Shown in pieces: positions 18,001 to 26,685 of a stretch of DNA of 64,000 bases. Every line of letters begins with the position of its first letter. The first letter of the stretch is position 1. A model generated the notes under the pieces. It did no database searches, was not told the DNA's origin, and saw only the letters and a list, made by a program, of their open reading frames with translations. Both the position numbers and the translations under genes were made by a program. This DNA comes from Phaeobacter piscinae (lineage in GTDB: Bacteria > Pseudomonadota > Alphaproteobacteria > Rhodobacterales > Rhodobacteraceae), in the NCBI RefSeq assembly GCF_002407245.1, contig NZ_CP010681.1, forward strand, positions 2,108,001 to 2,172,000, given 5' to 3'.

Positions 18001-18112
18001 AGGTCACACTCCATCAGGCCGCCCATTTCGGTGAAGTGTGAAAACGCGCCGACAGAATACGGGCAAAGGACTCGGCGCGCTGGAGTGGTTTAGCGGATTG
18101 TATGCAGGCAGT

Positions 18113-18907
18113 TCAAGCGGTTTGCTGAATCAGTGCAAGCGCTGCGGCATGTAACTCGGGCGTGGCAGCTGCAAGCACCTGGCCACCCTCATGCGCGGGC
18201 GCGCCCTGCCAGTTGGTCACCACGCCGCCTGCCGCCTGAATGACCGCAATCGGCGCCTGAATATCATAAGCGTTCAGACCGGCTTCGATCACCAGATCAC
18301 ATTGCCCCGCCGCCAGTAGCGCATAGGCGTAGCAATCCATACCATAGCGGGTCAGCTGCACCTGGCTGGCGACGCGTTGAAAGGCCGCCCGTTCGTCGTC
18401 GCTACCGACTTCGGGAAAAGTGGTGAACAGCGTTGCCTCTGACAGGTTGACCGTCGCGCGGGCAGAGAGCGCCTGCTCTCCCAAGGGGCCGCTCAGGCTG
18501 GCGCCATCGGGTGTGCCGACAAAACGTTCACCAATATAAGGCTGGTCGATGATGCCAAGAAAGGGGCCGCGGTTGTCCCCCAGCGCGATCAGAACGCCCC
18601 AGGTCGGGGTGCCGCTGATAAAGCCACGGGTGCCGTCAATCGGATCAAGGACCCAGATGCGTCCGGATGGGCCGGTGGTCTCGCCGTATTCCTCTCCAAG
18701 GATGCTGTCCTCGGGGCGCAGTTCGGCGAGCACGGACCGCATCGCCTGTTCGGCGGCGCGATCAGCAATGGTGACAGGATCAAAGCCTTCGTCCAGTTTG
18801 TTGTCGGATTGCAGTCCGTCTGAACGAAAATATGGCAGGATCGCCTGGCGTGCAGCATCGGCCATCCGATGGGCAACCTCCAGATCTGAAAACGCGGCTG
18901 AAGTCAT
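18113..18907 (-). CDS. hisN: Histidinol-phosphatase, inositol monophosphatase family
   Basis: 264 residues. The signature LDPIDGTRGFISGTPTWGVL binds Mg2+ and phosphate; LGEEYG is the other metal site, and YDIQAPIAVIQAAGG the second family signature. The ISGTPTWG variant marks the HisN branch, which dephosphorylates histidinol-1-phosphate in histidine biosynthesis; a general inositol-phosphatase role is possible. Methionine 18907 starts MTSAAFSDLE; an in-frame extension to 18976 would overlap the XRE gene stop and is rejected. Likely cotranscribed with the regulator upstream, 65 bp away. Confidence 0.85.
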   Translation of the reverse strand: MTSAAFSDLEVAHRMADAARQAILPYFRSDGLQSDNKLDEGFDPVTIADRAAEQAMRSVLAELRPEDSILGEEYGETTGPSGRIWVLDPIDGTRGFISGTPTWGVLIALGDNRGPFLGIIDQPYIGERFVGTPDGASLSGPLGEQALSARATVNLSEATLFTTFPEVGSDDERAAFQRVASQVQLTRYGMDCYAYALLAAGQCDLVIEAGLNAYDIQAPIAVIQAAGGVVTNWQGAPAHEGGQVLAAATPELHAAALALIQQTA

Positions 18908-18972
18908 ACCCAAAGGGGTGACATTCAACCGCGCATATTTCAAGCCCCAAGCCCCCACTCGAGGCTGGAAAA

Positions 18973-19344
18973 TCAAGCCGCGTCGCTGAGCACGCGCGCC
19001 AGTTCGAACAGACGGCGGCGCTGGTTCTCTGGAATCGCGTAGTAGGACCGCACCAGATCCAGTGCCTCCTTGTCGCCCATCAGATCATCAGGCACCTGCG
19101 CCTTATCCGATGCTGGCGCAGCATCGTCCTGCAACCCTTCAAAAAAGAAGCTGACAGGAACGCTGAGCGCGTCAGAAATATCCCAGAGCCGAGAGGCGCT
19201 GACCCGGTTTGCACCGGTTTCATATTTTTGGATTTGTTGAAATTTGATACCAACCAGCTCTGCGAGCTGTTGTTGCGTCATGCCGATGAGCCACCGGCGA
19301 TGCCGGATGCGTTTCCCCACGTGCACGTCCACTGGATGAGCCAT
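18973..19344 (-). CDS. XRE family helix-turn-helix regulator
   Basis: 123 residues. Helix-turn-helix at about 10-64 with MTQQQLAELVGIKFQQIQKY and the family tail GANRVSASRLWDISDALSVP. The C-terminal half (DKEALDLVRSYYAIPENQRRRLFELARVLSD) is the conserved helical extension seen in alphaproteobacterial Cro/C1 regulators of this length. Targets unknown. Divergent from a quinone oxidoreductase gene across a 366-bp AT-richer gap; upstream of hisN on the same strand. Confidence 0.87.
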   Translation of the reverse strand: MAHPVDVHVGKRIRHRRWLIGMTQQQLAELVGIKFQQIQKYETGANRVSASRLWDISDALSVPVSFFFEGLQDDAAPASDKAQVPDDLMGDKEALDLVRSYYAIPENQRRRLFELARVLSDAA

Positions 19345-19710
19345 GCGTTTCTCCTAAGATTTACCAACTGGGTGCCACCCTAGCCGTCTTTCTTAACCCC
19401 CGCCCACCCGGCAATTACCGTGCAAGACCAATGTTGCCAAAAAACCCGTAAGTCCCTGTACCAACGAACAAGGCGCTCCCATTGGGGTTGAGTGTACGAC
19501 CTTAACGGTTGAATTCAAGCAGTCACTCTCGCCGCAATGGGCGCCTGTGCGTCAAACGCATGATTTCATGCACCATTTTTATTTCACTTTTTTGCATGTT
19601 TTACTCATGTTCCGCACCTCCCCATAAATAGTGAGGTGATCCGATTGCGAATCTGACATGGTTTTACCACTCAGAATCACCTTACCCCATGCCAGATATG
19701 GAAAAATGAT
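19345..19710. other. 366-bp intergenic gap with a long inverted repeat
   Basis: No ORF. Noticeably AT-richer than its neighbours. It contains an imperfect inverted repeat: GGCGCTCCCATTG at 19472-19484 and CAATGGGCGCC at 19535-19545 (two bases unpaired in the left arm), loop about 50 bases. It could fold as a small RNA or mark a transcript end, or be the control region for the two divergent genes. Confidence 0.4.
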
Positions 19711-20682
19711 ATGCGCGCCTACAGTGTTAGCAGCTTCGACATCTCGCCGACTATCGCAGAGGTTGACGTTAGATCCCCGAAAAGCGGAGAAGTTGCAGTT
19801 GCAATATACGCCTGTGGGTTGAATTTTGCAGATCTTCTTCTTCTTAGCGGCAAATATCAGGACACGCCAGACCTGCCGTTTGTGCCGGGGTTGGAACTGG
19901 CCGGCGTGATCAAGGCGGTTGGCGCGGATGTAGATGGGCTGGCCGTTGGCGACCGGGTAGCGGTGTTTTCCGGTCAGGGTGGCCTGGCCGAAGCCGGGAT
20001 TTTTCCAGCCGATCGGGTCACACCTATCCCGGATGAGATGTCCTTTGCCGATGCAGCAGCGTTTCAGATCACCTATGGCACCGGACTTGTGGCACTTGAT
20101 CACTGCGCACGACTCCAGCCGGGGGAGACGCTGCTGGTCACCGGCGCTGCAGGGGGCGTTGGCCTCACGGCGGTTGAGATCGGCAAGCGGCTGGGCGCGC
20201 GGGTGATTGCCCATGCCCGCGGTGCCGAGAAACTGGCTGTGGCCAAGGCCGCTGGTGCGGACCATCTGATCGATGCCAGTGACGATCTGCGCCAATCGGT
20301 CAAGGATCTGGGCGGCGCGGATGTGGTCTATGAGGCCATCGGCGGCGAGGTCTGGACCGCCGCCTTTCGCGCAACCAACCCCGGCGGCCGGTTGCTGCCG
20401 ATCGGCTTTGCCGGGGGTGAGGTGCCGCAGATCCCTGCGAACCATCTGCTGGTCAAAAATCTCAGCGTGATCGGATTTTACTTCGGCGGCTACCTCAAGA
20501 GCCAGCCGGTGGTAATCCAAGGGGCGATCAAACGGTTGCTTCAGTGGTACCGCGACGGCTCATTGCGCCCGCATATCAGCCACAGGCTGCCGCTGGATCG
20601 GGTCGCTGACGGTCTGGAGCTGCTGCGCAGCAGGCAGGCCACGGGCAAGGTGGTGATCATGATCCGACCAGAGCAGGGCTAA
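19711..20682 (+). CDS. NADPH:quinone oxidoreductase, zinc-free MDR family
   Basis: 323 residues of the medium-chain dehydrogenase/reductase fold: GroES-like domain (about 25-110, with GLNFADLLLLSGKY and PGLELAGVIKAVG) and a Rossmann domain with VTGAAGGVGLTAVEIGKRLG. The catalytic zinc ligands of alcohol dehydrogenases are absent, as in quinone reductases and crotonyl-type reductases. It probably reduces quinones or enones with NADPH. The first 50 codons are AT-richer than the rest and the start is preceded by GGAAAAATGAT. Divergent from an XRE regulator that could control it. Confidence 0.85.
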   Translation: MRAYSVSSFDISPTIAEVDVRSPKSGEVAVAIYACGLNFADLLLLSGKYQDTPDLPFVPGLELAGVIKAVGADVDGLAVGDRVAVFSGQGGLAEAGIFPADRVTPIPDEMSFADAAAFQITYGTGLVALDHCARLQPGETLLVTGAAGGVGLTAVEIGKRLGARVIAHARGAEKLAVAKAAGADHLIDASDDLRQSVKDLGGADVVYEAIGGEVWTAAFRATNPGGRLLPIGFAGGEVPQIPANHLLVKNLSVIGFYFGGYLKSQPVVIQGAIKRLLQWYRDGSLRPHISHRLPLDRVADGLELLRSRQATGKVVIMIRPEQG

Positions 20683-20806
20683 CGACAGCTTGGCTGCAGC
20701 CCTGCCCTGTCCTGCTTAGCCCTTCCACGCCCCACCAGGCCATGTCATGCAATGAGAACCCGCACCGCAAACAAGGGCGGCGCGGGTCTTGGTCTGAGGT
20801 GAGACC

Positions 20807-21706
20807 TCAGGCAGCTGTCCAATGCGTCTGCGCGGCAGCCAGCGGGGCGCTGATGTTCTGAAACGCCTTACGCACAAGAAACGCCAGCTCGCTCACCATG
20901 GGAGAGCCAGAGGTCTCCGCCCCATAGAGATTGATCAGTTGGACCGGCAGCTCTGGCAGGTTGCCGCCATGGTCGATCTGCACCAGATGCGGCGGTTCGG
21001 TCCCCTCAATCATCGTATGAATCGCAAGATCGGCGCTGACGGTTGCCTCAATTGTGCGGTCACTGTCGGTTTCCACCACCATCTCCCAGGAAATACCAGC
21101 TGCATCCAGCGCGCCCACCACCTTGGGCCTGAAGGTGCAGTACCGACCAAAGGCCAGCTTCAGCGGACGCTGCCGCCAAGCAGACCCGTTGGGAGCCCCG
21201 ATCCAGCAGAGCGGACGTTCGGCCAGTGTTTCACCATTTTCCGAGGTGGTGGTTTCCGTGGTCAGGATCAGATCGCATTCACCGCGCGAGAACTGCTCCT
21301 TCAGCGAGCGGGTAAAACTGGAGATCAGCTGCACCTTCACCCGCGGGAACGACGCATTGAAACGCTGCAGCACCTGCGGGATCGCCGGGTAAACAATGTC
21401 ATGCGGCACCCCAAGGACAATCTCGCCTTCATAGGCCTGATCGGTGAGCCGACCGATCACCTCATCATTCAGCGCCACCATCCGCCGGGCATAGGCCAGC
21501 AGCTGCTCCCCGGAGGCGGTCAGCGCAATTGTCCGGCCAGAGCGATCCAGCAGTTGCAGCCCCAGCAGCTCCTCAAGTCGCTTGAGCTGCATAGAGACCG
21601 CAGACTGGGTCAGATGCAGAAAGCCGGCGGCGCGGGTTACCCCACCGTTATCCGCAACCGCAACGAAGGAGCGCAGCGTGGTGATATCGAGATTCCGCAT
21701 CATCAC
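20807..21706 (-). CDS. LysR-type regulator, LrhA/HexA-like
   Basis: 299 residues: helix-turn-helix with GVTRAAGFLHLTQSAVSMQL (about 20-41) and a LysR effector domain. DLILTTETTTSENGETLAERPLCWIGAP is like the LrhA/PecT/HexA branch, which controls motility, virulence or surface phenotypes in other bacteria. The role here is unknown. It is divergent from a DUF1127 gene, 121 bp away, and converges on the quinone oxidoreductase. The last codons overlap a CTGAGGT/ACCTCAG hairpin at 20794-20810. Confidence 0.83.
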   Translation of the reverse strand: MMMRNLDITTLRSFVAVADNGGVTRAAGFLHLTQSAVSMQLKRLEELLGLQLLDRSGRTIALTASGEQLLAYARRMVALNDEVIGRLTDQAYEGEIVLGVPHDIVYPAIPQVLQRFNASFPRVKVQLISSFTRSLKEQFSRGECDLILTTETTTSENGETLAERPLCWIGAPNGSAWRQRPLKLAFGRYCTFRPKVVGALDAAGISWEMVVETDSDRTIEATVSADLAIHTMIEGTEPPHLVQIDHGGNLPELPVQLINLYGAETSGSPMVSELAFLVRKAFQNISAPLAAAQTHWTAA

Positions 21707-21827
21707 AATCCTTGATAGTTGAAATCATAAACATTCGTTTTTCATATCAATCACACTGCGCCATATACATCAACAGAATTGATAACAACGCACCACACCA
21801 TCATAGATCCAGAAAAGGACGCAAATT

Positions 21828-22043
21828 ATGACCTATATGGACAACAGCCTGCGCTCCACCTCCTGCGCCCCCCGCCGTTCGATCCTGGCAACCGTGTCCC
21901 ATGCCCTCGCCGTCTGGCGCGAACGCCGGATGCTGGCGCAGCTGGATCCCTCCGCGCTTGAGGACATGGGCATCAGCCAACGCGACGCCGAAGCAGAAGC
22001 CCGCCGTCCGATCTGGGATGCCCCGAACAACTGGACCCGCTAA
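21828..22043 (+). CDS. DUF1127 small basic protein
   Basis: 71 residues. The DUF1127 core WRERRMLAQLDPSALEDMGIS (about 29-49) contains the tryptophan, the arginine cluster and the DIG-like turn typical of these proteins. Small DUF1127 proteins in Rhodobacter and Agrobacterium bind RNA or affect phosphate and carbon metabolism. AAAAGGAC is a few bases upstream of the ATG. A strong terminator follows, so it makes a short monocistronic mRNA; the divergent LysR gene is a candidate regulator. Confidence 0.85.
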   Translation: MTYMDNSLRSTSCAPRRSILATVSHALAVWRERRMLAQLDPSALEDMGISQRDAEAEARRPIWDAPNNWTR

Positions 22044-22077
22044 CGTCAACGCGTCGGCAGAGAGCGTAAGACAAACA

Positions 22078-22101
22078 GGTCCGCACTGCGGGCCTTTTTT
22101 T
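22078..22101 (+). terminator. Rho-independent terminator of DUF1127 gene
   Basis: GGTCCGCA/TGCGGGCC hairpin followed by seven T residues; 35 bp after the stop. Confidence 0.9.
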
Positions 22102-22133
22102 GTTCCAGACCGATGAGCGTGATATTCGGGGTA

Positions 22134-23057
22134 TCAGCGTATGTGCGCCTGCGTCTTGAGCGGATCAGGTAGCTTGCTGCGGCCCGTAAAGGTGACCAGC
22201 AGTGCCGCAAGGATAATGGCGAAGACGCCCAAAACCCCCAACGCGCCCGGCACCACCGAGAACAACACCAGATCAAAGCCAAGCGCCCAGACCAGGCCGG
22301 TATAGTCAAAAGGCGCGAGCGTGCTGACCGGTGCCCGTGCTACCGCTTCATTGGCGACGATATGACCAACACCACCTATCAGCCCGGCAAAAGCGAGCCA
22401 TCCGAACATCTCAGCGCTGAGGGAAACCCAGCCCAAGGGCAAAGATGCAAGCCCAAGCGCGGCAGAGACAATTGCAAAGTAAAAGGCAATGGAAGACGAC
22501 CCCTCCGTTGCCATCATCGTTTTTGTGTGCACCCGAACAAACGCCATAGTGACGGCATAGGCAAGACCAGCAACCACGCCGATCAAAGCCCCATCACCGG
22601 GCAATTCCATTGCTTCCCACAACAGCAACACCACACCGGCAAACCCAAAGGAAATTGCGATGATGATCGCAGCGGTCAACCGTTCACCAAGCAGTATCGC
22701 CGAAAGCGGCAAGACCAGAACTGGCGCCAGATAGGCCAGGGCCTGCGCATTGGCGACGGGAAGATAAGCAAGAGATACAAAAGACATAGCCATGGAAAAC
22801 GCGCCGAAAGCACTTCGGGTCACATGCAGGCGCGGATACCGTGTTTTCAACGCAGCGGGGAACTCACCGCGCCAAATCATATACAAGACGATGGGTATCA
22901 GTGCCAATACAGATCGCCAGAACATGATTTGACCGATGGGCACACTCTGTGCCGCTCCATGGATGGCTGCTGACATGGCGGTCATCAGGAATGCGGCCAA
23001 AAGACGCAAACCGATCCCCTGAAGATGTGTGTTCTGTGATCTCATGACAAAAGACAT
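22134..23057 (-). CDS. DMT (EamA) family permease
   Basis: 307 residues with ten predicted helices in two EamA repeats, e.g. MFWRSVLALIPIVLYMIW, YLPVANAQALAYLAPVLVLP and VARAPVSTLAPFDYTGLVWA, the classic DMT repeat motif. Metabolite carrier of the inner membrane, substrate unknown. The frame extends to 23402 but the long upstream segment is arginine/cysteine-rich and lacks hydrophobic structure. ATG 23057 is chosen (GGAG 10 bases upstream); ATG 23045 is an alternative. Confidence 0.87.
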   Translation of the reverse strand: MSFVMRSQNTHLQGIGLRLLAAFLMTAMSAAIHGAAQSVPIGQIMFWRSVLALIPIVLYMIWRGEFPAALKTRYPRLHVTRSAFGAFSMAMSFVSLAYLPVANAQALAYLAPVLVLPLSAILLGERLTAAIIIAISFGFAGVVLLLWEAMELPGDGALIGVVAGLAYAVTMAFVRVHTKTMMATEGSSSIAFYFAIVSAALGLASLPLGWVSLSAEMFGWLAFAGLIGGVGHIVANEAVARAPVSTLAPFDYTGLVWALGFDLVLFSVVPGALGVLGVFAIILAALLVTFTGRSKLPDPLKTQAHIR

Positions 23058-23225
23058 GTCAAATGCGCTCCGCCACCACAACAAAAATGCAACCAAAGGC
23101 TGAGTTATGCATAACGTCTCGGTATTATGCTCCTTAGGCAACCAACGAGAGACTGCATCGTTACCCTGCGCCCCACCTTCCGCCGCTTTTTGTCGATAAT
23201 TGCGTCGAAACTTCGATCTACAGGC

Positions 23226-23254
23226 TTGAACCGCGCCCCGCTTCACCCGATATT
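23226..23254 (+). promoter_or_regulatory. Weak sigma-70-like promoter for the BI-1 gene
   Basis: TTGAAC (23226-23231), 17-bp spacer, GATATT (23249-23254), about 75 bp before the BI-1 start. The -10 match is poor. Confidence 0.3.
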
Positions 23255-23327
23255 TGCGAGGAACGCCAGGTCTCTGCACGCAGCAGGGAACCTGCGCGAG
23301 GGAGTTTAGAGACGGAGACCATGATAC

Positions 23328-24104
23328 ATGGCACAGTTTGACACCATCCGATCCACAGCGGGCGCACGCTCTGCGGAGATCGATGCGGGGCTGCGCGCCC
23401 ACATGAACAAGGTCTACGGCACCATGGCCGTAGGCACATTCATCACTTTTCTGGCGGCCTGGGCCATTTCCGGCCTCGCGGTCACCACGGACCCCGCCAA
23501 TGCCGCAGCCCAGTTGAGCGCTGACAAATATCTGACCAGCATCGGCTATGCGCTTTATGCCTCGCCGCTGAAATGGGTTGTCATGTTTGCCCCGCTGGCC
23601 TTTGTCTTTGGCATCGGCGCGGCGGCAAATCGCATGTCGGCCGCTGGCGTCCAGCTGCTGTTCTATGTTTTCGCCACCGTGATGGGTGTGTCCATCAGCT
23701 CGATCTTCCTGGTGTTCACCGGTGAGAGCATCGTGCAGGTGTTCCTGATCACCTCTATCGCCTTTGCGGGTCTGTCGCTGGTGGGTTACACCACCAAGAA
23801 GGACCTCTCCGGCATGGGCGCCTTCCTGATCATGGGCCTGATCGGTCTGATCGTGGCGTCGGTTGTGAATATCTTCTTGGCCTCCTCAGCGATTGCTTTC
23901 GCAATTTCGGTGATCGGCGTGCTGATCTTTGCGGGTCTCACCGCCTATGACACCCAGCGGATCAAGAATGAGTATCTGCAGCACGCCCATATGGGCGACC
24001 AGGAGTGGCTCGCCAAATCCGCCATCATGGGCGCGCTGAGCCTCTATCTGGACTTCATCAATATGTTCATGATGCTGCTCCAGCTGCTTGGAAACCGCGA
24101 ATAA
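23328..24104 (+). CDS. Bax inhibitor-1 (YbhL/YccA) family membrane protein
   Basis: 258 residues, about seven hydrophobic segments starting at residue 33 (VGTFITFLAAWAISGLAV). The BI-1 landmarks are present: AFAGLSLVGYTTKKDLSGMG in the middle and AGLTAYDTQRIKNEY near the C-terminus with the paired acidic residues thought to gate calcium leak. In bacteria BI-1 proteins (YetJ) act as pH-sensitive calcium channels; YccA modulates FtsH. A terminator follows at once, so it is monocistronic. Confidence 0.92.
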   Translation: MAQFDTIRSTAGARSAEIDAGLRAHMNKVYGTMAVGTFITFLAAWAISGLAVTTDPANAAAQLSADKYLTSIGYALYASPLKWVVMFAPLAFVFGIGAAANRMSAAGVQLLFYVFATVMGVSISSIFLVFTGESIVQVFLITSIAFAGLSLVGYTTKKDLSGMGAFLIMGLIGLIVASVVNIFLASSAIAFAISVIGVLIFAGLTAYDTQRIKNEYLQHAHMGDQEWLAKSAIMGALSLYLDFINMFMMLLQLLGNRE

Positions 24105-24134
24105 CGCGACACCTTCCAGACCTAAGCACGACCG

Positions 24135-24163
24135 GGGCGGATCATCACGATCCGCCCTTTTTC
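24135..24163 (+). terminator. Rho-independent terminator of BI-1 gene
   Basis: Perfect 9-bp stem GGGCGGATC/GATCCGCCC with loop ATCAC and a T-run. Confidence 0.9.
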
Positions 24164-24229
24164 TTTGCCTGCCCAGCCGACCTGCTGCCGCCCAGCAGGC
24201 CTCTCTTCACCGCTGTATTTGAGACACCC

Positions 24230-24703
24230 ATGGATCTGATCGATATTACCCCCGCAGACGCCCACCGCCTGATCCCCCTGCTGCAGGACCTGCATGCGTT
24301 GCACGTGGCCCATCAACCCGATCGCTACCCCGCAGACCCAGACGACGCCGCATTGACCCGCTGGCTGGAAGAATGGCTGAGCGATAGCAGCGTGACCGCC
24401 CGCGCTGCGGTCAGCCCGCAGGGCAGCGTGATGGGCTATATGATCTATGGGATTGAACACCGCCCTGCCCTGCCTGTGCGCCGGGCTGAGACCCGCGCGA
24501 TGCTGCACCACATCGCCGTATCAGAAAGCTGGCGGCGCATGGGCGTGGGAGCAGCGCTGATCGCGGATCTGAAACGCGCTGTGGCGCTCCAAGGCATCCA
24601 GGTCGTTGCCACCACATATGCGCCGTTCAACAGCGCCTCCGCCGCATTGATGGCGCGTATGGGAATGGAGCCGGTCATGATCATGGCCGAGTGGCGCGGC
24701 TGA
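24230..24703 (+). CDS. GNAT family N-acetyltransferase
   Basis: 157 residues, one GNAT domain with the acetyl-CoA binding motif RRMGVGAALIADLKRAV (near 103-119) and a final strand YAPFNSASAALMARMGMEP. Family members acetylate small amines, peptides or antibiotics; substrate unknown. The frame runs through from 24005 but that part is the shadow of the BI-1 gene, and methionine 24230 begins the conserved first strand MDLIDITPAD. It lies just after the BI-1 terminator, so it has its own promoter. A strong hairpin lies 60 bp past its stop. Confidence 0.82.
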   Translation: MDLIDITPADAHRLIPLLQDLHALHVAHQPDRYPADPDDAALTRWLEEWLSDSSVTARAAVSPQGSVMGYMIYGIEHRPALPVRRAETRAMLHHIAVSESWRRMGVGAALIADLKRAVALQGIQVVATTYAPFNSASAALMARMGMEPVMIMAEWRG

Positions 24704-24763
24704 CACAGGTATCTCCGACCGCTCTGACAGCCACCAACGACGCGCGCTGCGTCCCATAAAAGA

Positions 24764-24791
24764 CAGGAGGCAGCCCCACCGCTGCCTCCTG
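24764..24791. terminator. Strong 11-bp hairpin, possible terminator
   Basis: Perfect stem CAGGAGGCAGC/GCTGCCTCCTG with loop CCCACC. Minus-strand reading is followed by TCTTTTAT, plus-strand reading has no T-run. Confidence 0.5.
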
Positions 24792-25010
24792 CTCTGGTCG
24801 CTCCCCCGAGCCGACCTGTGGTGCTGTGACCGCCCGAGACCTTGCACTTCCGGCGAGGCACCTCGGCGCCACTGTCTCACCCACATCCCGAGATCACTTG
24901 TCGCGGGGAAACCTGCCATTAACGCGCCAAAGCATCCAGCGGGCCGGACTTTCACCAACCGGATTTTCATAAAACTTGTGGTGCGCCGGGTAAGACTTGC
25001 TGTGCCAACC

Positions 25011-25040
25011 AAAAAAGGGCCGCACTACGGTGCGACCCTT
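25011..25040 (-). terminator. Rho-independent terminator of rpmG
   Basis: On the minus strand GGGTCGCAC, loop CGTA, GTGCGGCCC, then TTTTTT; about 65 bp after the rpmG stop. Confidence 0.85.
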
Positions 25041-25105
25041 CTTATCTACTGTCCCGAAAATCGGGGGTTGATATCGCGGCCAGCGGCTGCGCGACATCAA
25101 GAGGC

Positions 25106-25273
25106 TTATTTGATTTTGCCTTCTTTGTATTCAACGTGCTTGCGCACGACCGGGTCGTACTTACGCACAACCATTTTCTCGGTCATGGTGCGTGCGTTTT
25201 TCTTGGTCACGTAGAAGTGGCCCGTGCCCGCGGTCGAGTTCAGGCGGATCTTGATTGTGGTCGGCTTCGCCAT
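25106..25273 (-). CDS. rpmG: 50S ribosomal protein L33
   Basis: 55 residues, the canonical bacterial length: starts [20 protein letters not shown] and ends EYKEGKIK. This is the cysteine-free L33 of alphaproteobacteria (no zinc ligands), a small basic protein of the 50S subunit near the E site. AGGAGAAT lies just upstream of the ATG on the minus strand. A sigma-70 promoter is at 25334-25361 and a terminator follows, so it is monocistronic. Confidence 0.96.
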   Translation of the reverse strand: MAKPTTIKIRLNSTAGTGHFYVTKKNARTMTEKMVVRKYDPVVRKHVEYKEGKIK

Positions 25274-25333
25274 GGTATTCTCCTGCGTCCGAAAAGGCAG
25301 GGGCCTCTCGGTAAATTCCTATATGAGCGTGCG

Positions 25334-25361
25334 CTTTTACCTGCACCACCCCGCGAGTCAA
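25334..25361 (-). promoter_or_regulatory. Sigma-70 promoter of rpmG
   Basis: On the minus strand TTGACT (25361-25356), 16-bp spacer, TAAAAG (25339-25334), about 60 bp before the ATG. Confidence 0.5.
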
Positions 25362-25382
25362 GAGGGTTCGCCGGGATATTTT

Positions 25383-25803
25383 GCGCAGAGGGCCTATAAG
25401 CCGGATTTTGTTCCGGGGCCAAGGCCCCTTCGATGACCATTCATCTAGGATGCGCATTGCTGCGCACCTCCAGCTGCCAACCCGACCCCTCTTGGCCAAA
25501 ACATGCCTAGCGGCGGTATCGGCTGACGCCGACCGGCCCGCGCGGGGGTCCTATTTGGCATTGCTCCCGGTGGGGCTTGCCATGCCGCCCCTGTTGCCAG
25601 CGGCGCGGTGGGCTCTTACCCCACCGTTTCACCCTTACCCACACGGGATCGCCTGACAGGCAGGCGCGTGCGGGCGGTCTGTTTTCTGTGGCGCTCTCCG
25701 TCAGATCGCTCTGCCCGGGCGTTACCCGGCACCGTCGTTTTGTAGAGTCCGGACTTTCCTCGTGATGCCTTGCGGCCTCCCGCGGCCATCCAGCCCTCTG
25801 CGC
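25383..25803 (-). ncRNA. rnpB: RNase P RNA (alpha class)
   Basis: About 421 nucleotides. The ends pair as helix P1: GCGCAGAGGGC at the 5' end (25803-25793) with GCCCTCTGCGC at the 3' end (25393-25383). Universally conserved cores are readable: GAGGAAAGTCCGGACTC near the 5' end and TAAGCCGG-type sequence (CGGCTTATAGG) close to the 3' end, plus the internal GGTAAACGGTG-like region. RNase P RNA is the ribozyme that trims 5' leaders of tRNA precursors together with RnpA. Ends are set from P1, not from transcript data. Confidence 0.93.
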
Positions 25804-25809
25804 CCTGAT

Positions 25810-25838
25810 CGCCTAGAAACAACCGCGCCCGGCGTCAA
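25810..25838 (-). promoter_or_regulatory. Promoter of rnpB
   Basis: On the minus strand TTGACG (25838-25833), exact 17-bp spacer, TAGGCG (25815-25810). The predicted start falls at the first base of helix P1 (about 25803), which supports both calls. Confidence 0.6.
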
Positions 25839-25955
25839 GCAGATTGTGCCCCGTAAGAACGGAGATGGGGCGTTGCCCCTTTCGCCCCCTCAGGATCGGG
25901 GGCAATTCACCTCAGGATATTTTCGCCAGAAGATGGGCGGCGCGTGGGGCTACCT

Positions 25956-26669
25956 TTAGCGATTGCTAGGCAGAAGCAGTTGTATATCCGCATCGCTCAA
26001 CGGTCCGCGTTGTCCGGGCCGAAACCTGAGACGCACCGCCTGCAGCAGCGTGGCGTCGTCAACATCTGCAGTGAAGCCCCGCGCCTGCGCGCGAGCGCGA
26101 AAAAGCTCCGTGCGCGCCCATGGCTCCTGCGGAATGGGTGGAGCAGCCGCCGTGACCTTCGGGACGGGGGCTGCCAGTCCTTGCCGCGCCAGACGCGCCC
26201 AGTCAAAGCGCGGGCCGGGATCGAATTTGCGGCCGGGCGCCATGCAGGAGTGACCGATCACCCCTGTAGGCGATATCTCCCAACGTTGCAGGATGGCGGG
26301 CAAGAGCGTCTCCAATCGCGCCATCTGCGGCGCAGAAAAAGGGTGATCCCCCCGATTGTCGAGTTCGATCCCAATGGAACGTGAATTGATATCGCCCTGC
26401 CCGCACCATTCACCTGCACCTGCATGCCAGGCGCGATCCGCCTCGTGCACCATCTGCCACAGCGTTCCGTCAGCGCCGATCAGATAATGGGCGGAGACTT
26501 CGTATTGCGGATCACAGAGCCGTGCCAGAGCCGCCTCGGCGTGCTCCATTGCGGTGTAGTGAAGAACGACCAGCTCTGGGCGCAGCCCATTCCGGCGCGC
26601 ATTGAAATTGGGGCTCGGATGCCAAATGGCGGCCTCACCCTCCTCAGGATTGCTCGGGACCTCGGTCAC
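25956..26669 (-). CDS. N-acetylmuramoyl-L-alanine amidase, AmpD-like
   Basis: 237 residues from a GTG at 26669. Amidase_2 (PGRP-like) domain: zinc ligands are the histidine of VLHYTA, the histidine of GHSCMAPGRKFDPG and the aspartate in the same motif, as in AmpD. It cleaves the amide between MurNAc (or anhydro-MurNAc) and the stem peptide in muropeptide recycling or cell-wall turnover. No signal peptide in the chosen start, so cytosolic AmpD-type recycling is favoured. The frame extends to 26858 but that part overlaps the lipoprotein gene upstream; 16 bp separate it from that stop. About 60 extra residues follow the amidase core. Confidence 0.85.
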   Translation of the reverse strand: MTEVPSNPEEGEAAIWHPSPNFNARRNGLRPELVVLHYTAMEHAEAALARLCDPQYEVSAHYLIGADGTLWQMVHEADRAWHAGAGEWCGQGDINSRSIGIELDNRGDHPFSAPQMARLETLLPAILQRWEISPTGVIGHSCMAPGRKFDPGPRFDWARLARQGLAAPVPKVTAAAPPIPQEPWARTELFRARAQARGFTADVDDATLLQAVRLRFRPGQRGPLSDADIQLLLPSNR

Positions 26670-26685
26670 GCCACGCCGCCCGGCG

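Larger units (their letters stand above)
24704..25105. other. 402-bp gap holding two hairpins
   Basis: No convincing ORF. It holds a strong 11-bp hairpin at 24764-24791 and the rpmG terminator at 25011-25040; otherwise unremarkable sequence. Confidence 0.6.
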
